A program made the position numbers and the translations under genes. A DNA stretch of 64,000 bases, from contig NZ_JABFCX010000002.1 of the NCBI RefSeq assembly GCF_013085255.1, positions 1,168,501-1,232,500 of the forward strand, read 5' to 3'. Source of the DNA: Parvularcula mediterranea (lineage in GTDB: Bacteria; Pseudomonadota; Alphaproteobacteria; Caulobacterales; Parvularculaceae). The notes beneath the pieces are model-generated. The model had not been told where the DNA came from. It saw nothing but the letters and a program-made list of their open reading frames with translations, and made no database searches. Of the stretch, positions 47,750-58,200 are shown piece after piece (positions within the stretch are counted from its first letter, which is position 1; each line of letters starts with the position of its first letter).

Positions 47750-48463
47750 ATGGTGGCCTTCACGCTCAACCCCTCACCCGACGTGACGTTCCGGCAGATG
47801 GGCGACGAACAATCGCCCCTGCTGATCCTCGACAATGCGACTTCGGGGGCGGAGGAATTGGTGGCTCTTGCCAAGGCCGCGACCTTCACGCTGGAGCGCG
47901 GCAGGGGCAATCATTTCCCGGGGGTCAGGGCGCCTCTGCCCGATACTTACGCCAACGCGATGGAGGCGTTGCTACGGCCGCATCTCCACCACTTCGGCCT
48001 TGCTGAGGCAGCCCGTTCGGCAACCCCGCTCAATGCCCTTCAAATGGTGACCCTCCCGGCGAGTGATCTCGCGATCCCGCAAAAGGTCCCTCACTTCGAC
48101 ACCTTCGAAGAGCACCAGATCGCGGTTCTCCACTTCCTCACTCATGAAGACCGTGGGGGTACGGATTTTTACCGCCACCGAGAGACAGGCTTTGAGCGGA
48201 TCAGCGAGGAACGCTTCACCCCCTATACCCAGACATTGGTCAAGGAAGTGCAACGGGACGGGATCGGTGAGGGTTATATGCAGGGGGCTGATGACCGGTT
48301 CGAACTGATCGACCATGTCGAGAGTAAGTTCGATAGGGTCGTCGCGTACTTCTCCAACAGCTTGCATTCTGGCCATGTCGAAGGCGCTGGTCCGTTCCCG
48401 GATGATCCGGAGCAGGGTCGCCTCATGGCCTCGGTCTTCCTACGCTTCAACCCTGGCGCCTGA
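47750..48463 (+). CDS. DUF6445 family protein (2OG-oxygenase-like)
   Basis: 237 residues from ATG 47750 (GGAAAAAGG just upstream); an in-frame GTG at 47699 is less likely. The HFDTFEEHQIAVLHFL segment and a C-terminal 'YFSNSLHSGHVE' resemble the HxD...H metal site of double-stranded beta-helix oxygenases, but iron binding is not proved. DUF6445 proteins are regularly found next to tryptophan-halogenase-like genes and TonB receptors, as here. The 3' end overlaps the convergent receiver gene by 24 bases. Confidence 0.75.
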   Translation: MVAFTLNPSPDVTFRQMGDEQSPLLILDNATSGAEELVALAKAATFTLERGRGNHFPGVRAPLPDTYANAMEALLRPHLHHFGLAEAARSATPLNALQMVTLPASDLAIPQKVPHFDTFEEHQIAVLHFLTHEDRGGTDFYRHRETGFERISEERFTPYTQTLVKEVQRDGIGEGYMQGADDRFELIDHVESKFDRVVAYFSNSLHSGHVEGAGPFPDDPEQGRLMASVFLRFNPGA

Positions 48464-48850
48464 CTGCTCAGCTATCCCAGCCGCGTACATTTCCTCGATC
48501 TGGTCTGCGAGGACCAGGATGTCGAACGGCTTCGCGATGATGCCGAGGGCACCCATACTCTCGATCTGCATCTTCGCCTGCGTCTTCGCGGTCATGAAGA
48601 TCACAGGGGCCAGATGGTCCTTGTGCTGTTCTTTGATTGTCCGTGCCGCGTCGATGCCATCAAGGTCGGGAACCATGACGTCAAAGAGCATCAGGTCAGG
48701 CTTCACCTCCGGAAACCGCGCGATCGCATCGGGACCCGTGGCAACATGGACAAGCTCGAGATCGTCACGGGCGGCCAGAGCGAGCAGGACCAGCTCCGAG
48801 ATAGCCGGATCATCTTCCAAGTATAGGATAGTCTGAAGCTTTTTCGTCAC
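48440..48850 (-). CDS. Single-domain response regulator
   Basis: 136 residues from a GTG whose codon overlaps the upstream stop (GTGA). Receiver domain only: acidic pocket LEDD (residues 11-14), phospho-acceptor Asp57 in PDLMLFDVM, Thr in IFMTAKT, Lys in 'IIAKPFD'. No output domain, so it must relay to another protein or act as phosphate sink. Co-transcribed with the HPt-receiver gene. Confidence 0.9.
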   Translation of the reverse strand: MTKKLQTILYLEDDPAISELVLLALAARDDLELVHVATGPDAIARFPEVKPDLMLFDVMVPDLDGIDAARTIKEQHKDHLAPVIFMTAKTQAKMQIESMGALGIIAKPFDILVLADQIEEMYAAGIAEQSGARVEA

Positions 48851-49668
48851 AGCGCGACCTCCGCGCTCATTTGATCCTGGCGCGCTTTCAGGAGCGCAGT
48901 GGCCTCTCCAACGACGACATCGGGCATGAAGGGCTTCTGGATGTAGCGGACATTCTGTTCCGAAAACCACGCAGACGGAGCTTTCGCCGAGAGCACGATG
49001 ACAGGTATCTTGGAGAGCTCGGTATCTTGTTGAAGCTCCAGCAGGACCGACGTGCCCGACATGACAGGGAGGCCCCTGTCGAGGATAATCAGGTCGGGGC
49101 GTCTGTGCTTGATCGAAGCCATGGCTGCGATCCCGTCCCTCAGGACTTCCGTCTCATAGCCAAAACGCGAGAAAGCCGCCCAGAGAAGGTCAGACACGGA
49201 CGGATCATCATCGACCAGAACGATGCGCGCCTCTTCCTGTCCAAGAGGAGCAGCGGCTTTCGGCGCAGAGGCGGAAGAGCGTTCTTTCCGCAGTTTGTCG
49301 AGCTGGCTTTCCTGACGATAGAGCTGAACCGCACTGTCGACGGCGTCGCGCAGCTGGGTCAGCGTCATGGCGAGATCGCGCGCATCCCGGTGACCGGAGA
49401 TCGCGGCGTCGAGGGAGTCCTCCGCCGCAAACGCAGCTTCGCTCACATCCGGAAACCCATAGGTCGTCCCCGAACCTGCAAGCCTGTGCACGAGGTCCCT
49501 GAGAACGAAGAGATCGCCTGGCTTCTCGCCCGACTGGGCACGCTCAGACGCCAGATTGAATGTCTCGCAGGCTGCCTCCAGCCGCTTCAGATAGCGCAGG
49601 CGCAGCTCCTTGAACAGCGCGCGGCCCGAGCCCGATCCCTTGATGTAGTCTGTCATAGTACCGCTCAT
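48847..49668 (-). CDS. HPt-receiver phosphorelay protein
   Basis: 273 residues from ATG 49668; a second ATG four codons later is also possible. N-terminal HPt domain with His61 in LVHRLAGSGTTYGFPD, then a charged linker, then a receiver domain with DDD at residues 153-155 and acceptor Asp197 in PDLIILDRG, and Lys in 'RYIQKPFMP'. It can carry phosphate between the hybrid kinase upstream and the lone receiver downstream. Lies 87 bases after the kinase gene. Confidence 0.88.
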   Translation of the reverse strand: MSGTMTDYIKGSGSGRALFKELRLRYLKRLEAACETFNLASERAQSGEKPGDLFVLRDLVHRLAGSGTTYGFPDVSEAAFAAEDSLDAAISGHRDARDLAMTLTQLRDAVDSAVQLYRQESQLDKLRKERSSASAPKAAAPLGQEEARIVLVDDDPSVSDLLWAAFSRFGYETEVLRDGIAAMASIKHRRPDLIILDRGLPVMSGTSVLLELQQDTELSKIPVIVLSAKAPSAWFSEQNVRYIQKPFMPDVVVGEATALLKARQDQMSAEVAL

Positions 49669-49755
49669 TACTTCGTTTGCCGCCAGCCTACGATCATCAA
49701 GTTGCCAGTCCCTCAACGCGCAATTTCAGATTGTAGGCCTTAACCATCGCCATCG

Positions 49756-51321
49756 TTACGCTGCGCTTTCCGATGCCGTTTCCTTAACAAGACCCGCGAT
49801 CGTCCGCAGAAGGAGGTCATGATCGATGGGCTTCGGGACATAGTCGTCAGCCCCTGCCTGCAGGTACTCGTCACGCTGTTGGCGCAGGGCGTTCGCGGTC
49901 AGCGCAATGATAGGTATATCAGCCTGCGGAACATCACCTCGCCGGATCGCACGGATGGCTTCATCGCCTGTCATGATGGGCATATTGATATCCATCAGGA
50001 CGATATCGAAGCGTCGTGTACGAAGCATATCGAGCGCCTGCTTCCCGTCCTCGACCGTCGTCACCTCGTAGCTTCCTGCGAAGGCCAGCATCTCCTCGAC
50101 AATCTCCTGATTGACCGGATTGTCTTCAGCCAGAAGCACGGCTGCGTTCCCGCTGGGTGCGGTGGGCTCCGACTCCTCAGGAGCTGTTGTGGGCCGCTGG
50201 ATATGGCCGTCCTCGACGCAGGGCAGGGTGAACCAGAACGTTGAGCCCTCGCCCAGCTTGCTCTCGACACCGATGGCCCCATTCATACTGTCAATCAGCT
50301 CACGGCTGATCGCAAGGCCGAGGCCGGTGCCGCCGAACTTACGGGTCGATGAGCTGTCCGCCTGGGTGAACCGTTCGAAGATCTTGGCCTGGTGCTCCTC
50401 GGAGATCCCAAGGCCCGTATCGGTGACGCTGAAGCGCAGGACGTCACCCTGTTGCCTGACAGCCATCGTCACAGAGCCGCTTTCGGTAAACTTCACCGCG
50501 TTCCCGACAAGGTTGAGGACGACCTGGTTGATCCGCTTACGGTCACCACGGCTCGCGGGCAGCGGCTCCTCAGGCAGGTCCACACGGAGCTTCAGGCGCT
50601 TCGAGGCGGCAAGGCCAATCGCAGCGTCCCTGACCTCTCCAAGCATAGCAGGCAGGTCGAGGCTCTCCATTTCGAACTCGATCTGACCGGACTCGATCCT
50701 TGAAAGGTCAAGGACATCATCGATGATCGACAGGAGAGCATTCCCGGACGCGCTCAGGCGCTTCACATATTTGTCCTGCTGGGGGTCAAGGTTCGTCCTC
50801 GACAGAAGCTGCGCCATGCCCAGAACGCCATTGAGGGGTGTGCGGAGCTCATGGCTGATGTTGGTGAGAAAGTCCGTCTTCTGTCGGTTGGCTGCTTCGG
50901 ACGCATTCCTCGCCTCAAGAGCCTCTTCGAGCCGCCGGGCATCGGCCTCGATGTCATCGGTACGCCCCAGGACCTCTGCACCGGAATGCCGACTGCCCTT
51001 CGATACGACGATCTTGGTCCGGTAGCGGCGCACCTCGCCGGGATGGAGCGTCAGGCTATGCTCGAAGGTGAAGCCGCGAGCAGATTCCACGGCCTGGATC
51101 AGCTGTTCATCGAACAGGCTCCGCTCCTCGCTTCTCATCCGCCCACGAAGGAACTCGATCGACAGGGGTTGGTCCTGCACCTCCGTCAGCTTTGCCCGGA
51201 GGAGAGGGTCGAGATGCAGCGCGTTGCGCTCCACATCCCATCGCCAACGGCCTTCGTCGAGTACGCAAGGGTCAGGAGACTGACGAGAAAAGCTGTTCAA
51301 CTGGGTAGCGGCTGCAACCAT
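49756..51321 (-). CDS. Hybrid sensor histidine kinase (HisKA-HATPase-receiver)
   Basis: 521 residues from ATG 51321; a TTG-started extension of 11 codons is unlikely. Residues 20-115 form a PAS-like sensory region without membrane helices, so the kinase is cytosolic. Then H-box ISHELRTPLNG (His157), N-box NLVGNAVKFT, G1 DTGLGIS, G2 GGTGLGLAIS, and a C-terminal receiver with acceptor Asp in IVLMDINMP. All motifs intact. Heads the operon with the HPt-receiver and single receiver genes. Confidence 0.93.
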   Translation of the reverse strand: MVAAATQLNSFSRQSPDPCVLDEGRWRWDVERNALHLDPLLRAKLTEVQDQPLSIEFLRGRMRSEERSLFDEQLIQAVESARGFTFEHSLTLHPGEVRRYRTKIVVSKGSRHSGAEVLGRTDDIEADARRLEEALEARNASEAANRQKTDFLTNISHELRTPLNGVLGMAQLLSRTNLDPQQDKYVKRLSASGNALLSIIDDVLDLSRIESGQIEFEMESLDLPAMLGEVRDAAIGLAASKRLKLRVDLPEEPLPASRGDRKRINQVVLNLVGNAVKFTESGSVTMAVRQQGDVLRFSVTDTGLGISEEHQAKIFERFTQADSSSTRKFGGTGLGLAISRELIDSMNGAIGVESKLGEGSTFWFTLPCVEDGHIQRPTTAPEESEPTAPSGNAAVLLAEDNPVNQEIVEEMLAFAGSYEVTTVEDGKQALDMLRTRRFDIVLMDINMPIMTGDEAIRAIRRGDVPQADIPIIALTANALRQQRDEYLQAGADDYVPKPIDHDLLLRTIAGLVKETASESAA

Positions 51322-51487
51322 GACGCGAAGAACTCCCGGGGCGGCCAAGGACAAAAGAACAGCCTTGTTGCAAGGCTGGCCTAAGGTCTGGTGAAGCTGA
51401 CCCTGAAAATCTTCTGCTGCGTTGCAAGCGAAGTCTTTACCGCCACAACCCTAAAGAGTTCCCGTCAACAAATCGGCAGGGGACATC

Positions 51488-52816
51488 ATGGAACTATCGC
51501 TCGTTGAGACCATCCTTTCCATCGCGCTGGCTGCGGCGGGTGTTTGGGTGCTGAAATTGCTCTCGGAGAAGAGAGCGGAAATGGAAGCGGCGCGGGCAAG
51601 GCTCGTCTCGCGCTCCCAGCTCATCAGGGCAGCTGCCCATGAGCTACGCCAGCCCCTCAACGGAATCGTCGGGCTTGTCTCGACCATGAGAAGTCAGTCC
51701 GGGAACGATCCTGCATTCCGGGAGGAGATCGCAGAGAAGATCGACGTCTCGGCGCGGGAACTGAATGCAGCCTTGATCGACACGCTCGAGATCTTCGAGC
51801 TTTCGACGGGCGACCTTGGCTTTGATCAGGCACCGATCGACCTCAGGACAGAAACGAAGCTCCTCATCCGCAAAATGAACCGTGAGCTGAAGGAGAAGGG
51901 AAGCGAGATCACGATCCTCGGTGGCCACCTGCCAGAGATTTGGGTCGAGCTTGACGGCATGCGCCTGAAGCAGTGCCTCCGTACCCTGATCGAGCAGGCC
52001 ATATCCCAGTGCAAAGCTGGCCATGTCCGGGTGTCGTTCAAGGTCGAGAAGGTCAAGGGTGCGCGTCACCGGATGACCTACACGATCCGCGACAGCGGCG
52101 CCGGAATGGACCAGCACCGTGCACGTCGTTTCTTCGATCCTGTCGAGTACAACGAGAACCCGGCGCTCCGCGGCAGGCCAGCAGCGATGCTGCGCCTCAA
52201 CCTTGCTGCTGGCCTTGCTGAGCTGATGCAAGGGGGGATTGCGGTCGAGAGCAGCCTCGGGCGCGGAACCTCGTTCACCTTCGTCCTTGAAGCTGAGACC
52301 TGTCCGCCGATCGAGAACTTCACCCACGAAGAGGAGAGCCGCGCTGCCGAGGAGATGATCGACCCGAGTTTTGGAAACCTCAGTGTGCTGTTGGTTGACG
52401 ACAACGAGGTCAACCTCTTCGTCCTCCAGGAGTTCATCATGCCTTTGGAGTTTGGCCGGGTGGTCTGCGCCAAGGGTGGCCAGCAGGCCATCGACCGGGC
52501 GGAGGAGGAGCATTTCGACCTCATCCTCATGGACCTCGCCATGCCGGAGGTCGATGGCTTTCAGGCGTCCCGCGCCATCAGGGATGGTGTGAAAAGCGCG
52601 GGCGCTCCGATCATTGCGGTGTCCGCGGAGCATATGCGCCGCGGCGATGACCGGCTGGCGAAGGCAGGCATCGACAATTTCGTGCCGAAGCCTGTCGTCA
52701 ACGCGGACCTCTTCGCCGCGATCCTGAAGGCGACCCCTGACATGATCGCCAATGCGAGAGCGCGCGGCGTAGACGTCGAGCGCTCCGGCGAAGCCAAGCT
52801 CCGCTTGACGGCCTAG
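51488..52816 (+). CDS. Membrane histidine-kinase-like protein with receiver; ATP site degenerate
   Basis: 442 residues with one N-terminal membrane helix (about 6-24). His51 is present in AAAHELRQPLNG, but the ATP-binding lobe is altered: the N-box reads TLIEQAIS (Asn replaced), G1 DSGAGM remains, and G2 reads MLRLNLAAG instead of GxGxG. The C-terminal receiver is intact with DDNE (about residue 303) and acceptor Asp in LILMDLAMP. It may be phosphorylated by the neighbouring kinase, acting as a partner or phosphatase. Divergent from the kinase operon. GGGGAC precedes the ATG. Confidence 0.85.
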   Translation: MELSLVETILSIALAAAGVWVLKLLSEKRAEMEAARARLVSRSQLIRAAAHELRQPLNGIVGLVSTMRSQSGNDPAFREEIAEKIDVSARELNAALIDTLEIFELSTGDLGFDQAPIDLRTETKLLIRKMNRELKEKGSEITILGGHLPEIWVELDGMRLKQCLRTLIEQAISQCKAGHVRVSFKVEKVKGARHRMTYTIRDSGAGMDQHRARRFFDPVEYNENPALRGRPAAMLRLNLAAGLAELMQGGIAVESSLGRGTSFTFVLEAETCPPIENFTHEEESRAAEEMIDPSFGNLSVLLVDDNEVNLFVLQEFIMPLEFGRVVCAKGGQQAIDRAEEEHFDLILMDLAMPEVDGFQASRAIRDGVKSAGAPIIAVSAEHMRRGDDRLAKAGIDNFVPKPVVNADLFAAILKATPDMIANARARGVDVERSGEAKLRLTA

Positions 52817-53760
52817 AGGCCGGCCTTAGCTTCGGAGAACTCCGTGGCCAGACGATCAACCAGCTTCGAGACAGGGCCGACGCTCTTCACCGAGCCGATG
52901 CCCTGTCCTGCACCCCAGATGTCCTTCCAGAGCTTCGCTTCGCTATCTCCGCCGGACTTGAAGCTCATCTTGGAAGGGTCAGCTTCCGGCAGATTGTCCG
53001 GGTCCATGCCCGCCGCCTTGATCGACGACTTCATGTAGTTGCCGTGGATGCCGGAGAAATAGTTCGTGTACACGATATCTTCCATATCGCCCGAGGCCAC
53101 GCCCTGCTTGTAGGGGTCAGGCGCATTGGCCTCGTCCGTCGCAATGAAGGCCGAGCCGACGTAGGCCGCGTCAGCCCCCGCCGCGAGCGCCGCGAGGACG
53201 CCTGCGCCCGAACCGATCGCCCCTGAGAGGAGGATCGGGCCGTCAAACCACTCACGGACTTCCGCCACGAAGGCGAAGGGGGAGAGCACCCCTGCGTGAC
53301 CGCCAGCGCCAGCCGCCACGAGGATCAGGCCATCGGCGCCTTTTTCGACAGCCTTCTTCGCGAAGGTGTTGTTGATCACATCATGGAAGCACAGGCCGCC
53401 ATAGCTCTGGGTCGCTTCAAAGACCTCTGGCCGCGCGCCTAGCGAGGTGATCGCCATCGGCACCTGGTGCTTCACGGTCACTTCGAGGTCATGCTGCAGC
53501 CGGTCGTTCGAGCGGTGGACGATGTGGTTCACCGCGAAGGGCTTGCCGACGGTCTTGATCTCGTCGAGCCACTCGGTCAGCGCCTCGGCAGGCCGTGCGT
53601 TGAGCGCGGGGAAGGAGCCGATGACCCCGGCCTCGCACTCGGCCTTCACGAGCTGGGGGCCCGAGACGATGAACATCGGCGCCGCAACGACCGGCACTTT
53701 TTGTTGGGAAATGAGGGATTTGAAGTGGGCGCGCGCGTCGGCGGGCGATCTCTTGGCCAT
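52813..53760 (-). CDS. NAD(P)H-dependent flavin oxidoreductase / nitronate monooxygenase-like
   Basis: 315 residues from ATG 53760 (GGGAGGAACC upstream). TIM-barrel FMN enzyme of the 2-nitropropane dioxygenase/FabK-like family: 'VPVVAAPMFIVSGPQLV' N-terminal strand, 'LILVAAGAGGHAG' phosphate loop, the following 'PILLSGAIGSGAGVLAALAAGADAAYVGSAFIAT' flavin-binding strand and loop. Cytosolic; nitronate detoxification is the usual inferred role. Its stop shares 4 bases with the divergent-kinase gene's stop. Confidence 0.9.
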   Translation of the reverse strand: MAKRSPADARAHFKSLISQQKVPVVAAPMFIVSGPQLVKAECEAGVIGSFPALNARPAEALTEWLDEIKTVGKPFAVNHIVHRSNDRLQHDLEVTVKHQVPMAITSLGARPEVFEATQSYGGLCFHDVINNTFAKKAVEKGADGLILVAAGAGGHAGVLSPFAFVAEVREWFDGPILLSGAIGSGAGVLAALAAGADAAYVGSAFIATDEANAPDPYKQGVASGDMEDIVYTNYFSGIHGNYMKSSIKAAGMDPDNLPEADPSKMSFKSGGDSEAKLWKDIWGAGQGIGSVKSVGPVSKLVDRLATEFSEAKAGL

Positions 53761-53951
53761 GGTTCCTCCCGTGGCGTCGGTTTCAGGTTTGGGCCGACAG
53801 TCGAACCGAGTGGGCGCGGGGTCAAGCGCGGCGCTTCGGGGCACTGTTTGTTCTTGACGGAGAGCCGCTTTCCCACTAGCTGCACCCGCTCACTGGGGCA
53901 CCAGAACCCCGGGCCAAAAAGGCAAGTCATCAAGCTTAGCGGAGCAACATT

Positions 53952-54263
53952 ATGAACTACGCAGTCATCAAGACTGGCGGCAAGCAGTACCGCGTGAAGT
54001 CCGGCGACGTGATCAACGTCGAAAAACTCGCCGGTGAAGCGGGCGATACGGTCAAGCTCGAGGACGTCCTCATGCTTGGCGGCGACGATGTCAAAATCGG
54101 CGCACCGCTCATCGAAGGCGCTTCGGTTGAGGCCGAGATCCTCGAGCAGGCACGCGACAAGAAGATCATCGTCTTCAAGAAACGCCGCCGCCAGAACTAC
54201 CGCCGCAAAAAGGGCCATCGTCAGGAGATGACGGTCCTCAAGATCAACACCATCAACGGCTAA
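53952..54263 (+). CDS. rplU: 50S ribosomal protein L21
   Basis: 103 residues; complete L21 with N-terminal [19 protein letters not shown] and C-terminal '[16 protein letters not shown]' basic RNA-binding segment. Followed after 15 bases by rpmA in the standard order. Confidence 0.98.
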   Translation: MNYAVIKTGGKQYRVKSGDVINVEKLAGEAGDTVKLEDVLMLGGDDVKIGAPLIEGASVEAEILEQARDKKIIVFKKRRRQNYRRKKGHRQEMTVLKINTING

Positions 54264-54278
54264 GGAGCCTAGAGGACC

Positions 54279-54545
54279 ATGGCACATAAAAAAGCAGGTG
54301 GCTCGTCCAGGAACGGCCGCGACTCAGAAGGCCGGCGCCTTGGCGTCAAGAAGTATGGCGGCGAATCCGTCATCCCCGGCAACATCATCGTCCGCCAGCG
54401 CGGCACGAAGATCTTCCCGGGCGACAATGTCGGCCTCGGCAAGGACCACACGATCTTCGCCAAGATCGCAGGCAACGTGAAGTTCCGCACCATCAAGGAC
54501 GACCGCAAGGTCGTCTCGGTCGAGCCTCTCAAAGCCGCCGAGTAA
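54279..54545 (+). CDS. rpmA: 50S ribosomal protein L27
   Basis: 88 residues starting [16 protein letters not shown], the L27 N-terminus that reaches the peptidyl transferase centre. Length and C-terminus complete. Clear RBS AGGAG just upstream of the ATG. Confidence 0.98.
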   Translation: MAHKKAGGSSRNGRDSEGRRLGVKKYGGESVIPGNIIVRQRGTKIFPGDNVGLGKDHTIFAKIAGNVKFRTIKDDRKVVSVEPLKAAE

Positions 54546-54706
54546 CAAAGCGCATCGGTCCCGTCCTCCCGGCCGAAGCGCGTCAGCGCTGAAGAGCCGG
54601 GACCCATGGACCGATCGCCAGCAGCCCTCGCTGCGCCGGTGTCGATCTTCATCCATGGATCCCGGATAAGTCCTTCGGCCTTTCCGGGAAGACGCTGGAA
54701 AAGACG
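54546..54706. repeat. Structured intergenic repeat between rpmA and the GNAT gene
   Basis: Several inverted segments are visible: TCCCGGC with GCCGGGA around 54573-54603, and GGGACCCATGGA with TCCATGGATCCC (11 of 12) at 54599-54665, then CCCGGAT with the later TTCCGGG. No coding sequence. It looks like an intergenic repeat and may mark the end of the ribosomal transcript. Confidence 0.5.
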
Positions 54707-56289
<1,583 letters not shown>

Positions 56290-56369
56290 CCGAAAGGGCA
56301 AAGACAGCTCTCCTGATTGTGCTTTCGGGTACGGCGTGAAAGGTTTCTCTCTTTCAGGAGGGAGCAACT

Positions 56370-56768
56370 ATGAAAACGCGTTCGATCGACCCGACCCCTT
56401 CGCTTGAGCATTTCGGCCTCAGCCATGCCGTTGAGGTCTCAGGCGGTGCGAGAACTCTTTACCTTTCAGGCCAGACGTCGACCGGTCCTGAGGGAGAGCC
56501 GCTTCATCCCGGTGATCTCGTGGCGCAGTTCAAGCTGGCATGGAGCAATCTGAAGGATACGCTGTCAGCCGCAGATATGGGTCCCATAAATGTGGTCCGC
56601 CTGAACATCTACACGACCGATGTTCAGGGCTTCATGGCGAAAGCGGAGGAGTTGGTGCCGATCTGGGCCGCGGACGGTATCCGGCCGAGCTGTACGCTTC
56701 TCGAAGTTTCGGCACTCTTTGACCCAACCCTGTTGGTCGAACTGGAAGCAACCGCAGTCGGAGACTGA
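56370..56768 (+). CDS. RidA/YjgF-family enamine deaminase-like protein
   Basis: 132 residues; 'LYLSGQTSTGPEGEPLHPGDLVAQFKLAWSNLKD' fits the RidA fold and 'VVRLNIYTTDV' is the usual strand. The conserved catalytic Arg of RidA ('R in TxPxxRxxxxV') is replaced by the 'RPSCTLLEVSAL' block, in which Arg is present. AGGAGGGAG lies before the ATG. Cytosolic; probably a distant paralogue rather than canonical RidA. Confidence 0.85.
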   Translation: MKTRSIDPTPSLEHFGLSHAVEVSGGARTLYLSGQTSTGPEGEPLHPGDLVAQFKLAWSNLKDTLSAADMGPINVVRLNIYTTDVQGFMAKAEELVPIWAADGIRPSCTLLEVSALFDPTLLVELEATAVGD

Positions 56769-56894
56769 CTTATCCCCCTCGCGTGCTGGCGCTGTAGAGT
56801 TGATCGGTCTCCTGAAGATCGCGGGCCTGACCGGTCGTTCCGCTCATGGCTTCAGGAGCGGTGCCGATGGCGCGCGAGGCGTAACGACCCCCGT

Positions 56895-57048
56895 GCGTTG
56901 CCCGAGAGTTTGAAGTGCTTAGCCGCCGGGTCTCAAAGCCCCACGGACATGGCCTCTCGCATAAAGCACCGCCGGGCGCGGCCTTGTGCTGCGCATACAA
57001 ACTATCAGCTTACGCACGGCCAAGGCTGCGCCCGGGCTCCCGCAACGC
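56895..57048. ncRNA. Candidate structured RNA in the RidA-NDUFA9 intergenic region
   Basis: Nested helices: 56895-56901 with 57042-57048 (7 bp), 56915-56920 with 56964-56969 (6 bp), and 56972-56986 with 57021-57035 (15 bp, one G-T pair). Together they fold about 154 bases into a closed multibranch shape. No protein gene is apparent in 56769-57091. I cannot assign it to a known RNA family and cannot tell the strand. Confidence 0.4.
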
Positions 57049-57091
57049 TTCGGAACCGCCTACGGGCGGGTATCTGTGCTGGGACGAGCCC

Positions 57092-58057
57092 TCAAACAGG
57101 CACTTCCGGCGAGAACTGCCCCTGCTTCCGGTAGCGGAAGAGGTAGGTCGGCAGGACCGCGTCGAGGGTCTCTGGCGTGATGCCGAGATCGTCGAAGGTC
57201 TTCACGCCCTCGCCGACGATGTTGTCGCGCTTGAGCATCTTGACCTGATCTTCCGTAATCGGAGCTTGGATGATCGGCAGCTTGGAGACGAGGTCGCCCA
57301 TCTGGCCCATCGGCTTCGCTGCGAAGAACGGGACCGGGACCAGCGGACGGCGGCGGTCGACGATCTTGAGCATCAGCTCGAGGCATTCCTTGAAGGTCAG
57401 GACCTCAGGGCCGCCAAGCTCATAGGCGCCGCCGGTCTCGGCCTCGCCGTCGATCAGGCGGGCGATCGCGTCGGCGATGTCGTCCACATAGACCGGCTGG
57501 AACTTCGTCTTGCCGCCACCGATCAGGGGCAGGGCAGGGGCCATGCGGGCCATCTCGGCAAAGCGGTTGAAGAAGTCATCCTGCGGACCGAACACGATTG
57601 AGGGGCGGACCACGGTGACCTTGTCGCCAAGGTGCTCGCGCATCGCGGCCTCGCCCTCGGCCTTGGTGCGGGCATAGACGCTTTCACTCTCCGCGTCGGC
57701 GCCGATGGCGGAGACGTGGACGACATTGTCGATACCCCCACGGGCGCATTCCCGGGCGATATGCTCGGCGCCGTCGGCCTGCACCGCCTGGAACTTTTGC
57801 TTGCCGCCCTCGGCGAGGATGCCGACCAGGTTCACGCAGGCATCAGCCCCAGCCAGCGCATCGGAGACCGAGGTGCGGTAGCGCACGTTCGACTGGAAGA
57901 GCTGGATCTGCCCAACCGCGCCCATGGGCTGGAGGAACACTGCGTCATGGGGCCTGCGCACAGCGGCGCGTACCCTGTGCCCGCGCTTCGCCAGCTCGCG
58001 CACCACATGCCGGCCGAGGAAGCCCGACGCCCCAAAGACAGTGACCAGTTTCGACAT
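57092..58057 (-). CDS. NAD(P)-binding protein related to complex I NDUFA9
   Basis: 321 residues from ATG 58057 (GAGG upstream). Rossmann N-terminus LVTVFGASGFLGRHVVREL; atypical extended SDR of the NDUFA9/complex I-associated group, including 'ADACVNLVGILAEGGKQKFQAV', 'VVRPSIVFGPQDDFFNRFA' and 'FQPVYVDDIADAIARLI'. It lacks a full SDR YxxxK, as family members do. In alphaproteobacteria it is thought to be an accessory of respiratory complex I; no nuo genes are in this window. Confidence 0.88.
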   Translation of the reverse strand: MSKLVTVFGASGFLGRHVVRELAKRGHRVRAAVRRPHDAVFLQPMGAVGQIQLFQSNVRYRTSVSDALAGADACVNLVGILAEGGKQKFQAVQADGAEHIARECARGGIDNVVHVSAIGADAESESVYARTKAEGEAAMREHLGDKVTVVRPSIVFGPQDDFFNRFAEMARMAPALPLIGGGKTKFQPVYVDDIADAIARLIDGEAETGGAYELGGPEVLTFKECLELMLKIVDRRRPLVPVPFFAAKPMGQMGDLVSKLPIIQAPITEDQVKMLKRDNIVGEGVKTFDDLGITPETLDAVLPTYLFRYRKQGQFSPEVPV

Positions 58058-58200
58058 GTTCAGCCTCGTTTCCTTGCGTCTCACAGCGTGAGGATCGCCT
58101 ATCAGCCCCGCCCGTTAGGACAAGCCCGCTCTTTTGCCCAGAGGGCATGAATGCTTCTTGACGCGAGCCTCACCAGAAAGGTATGGCGCGCCCTCCACCT

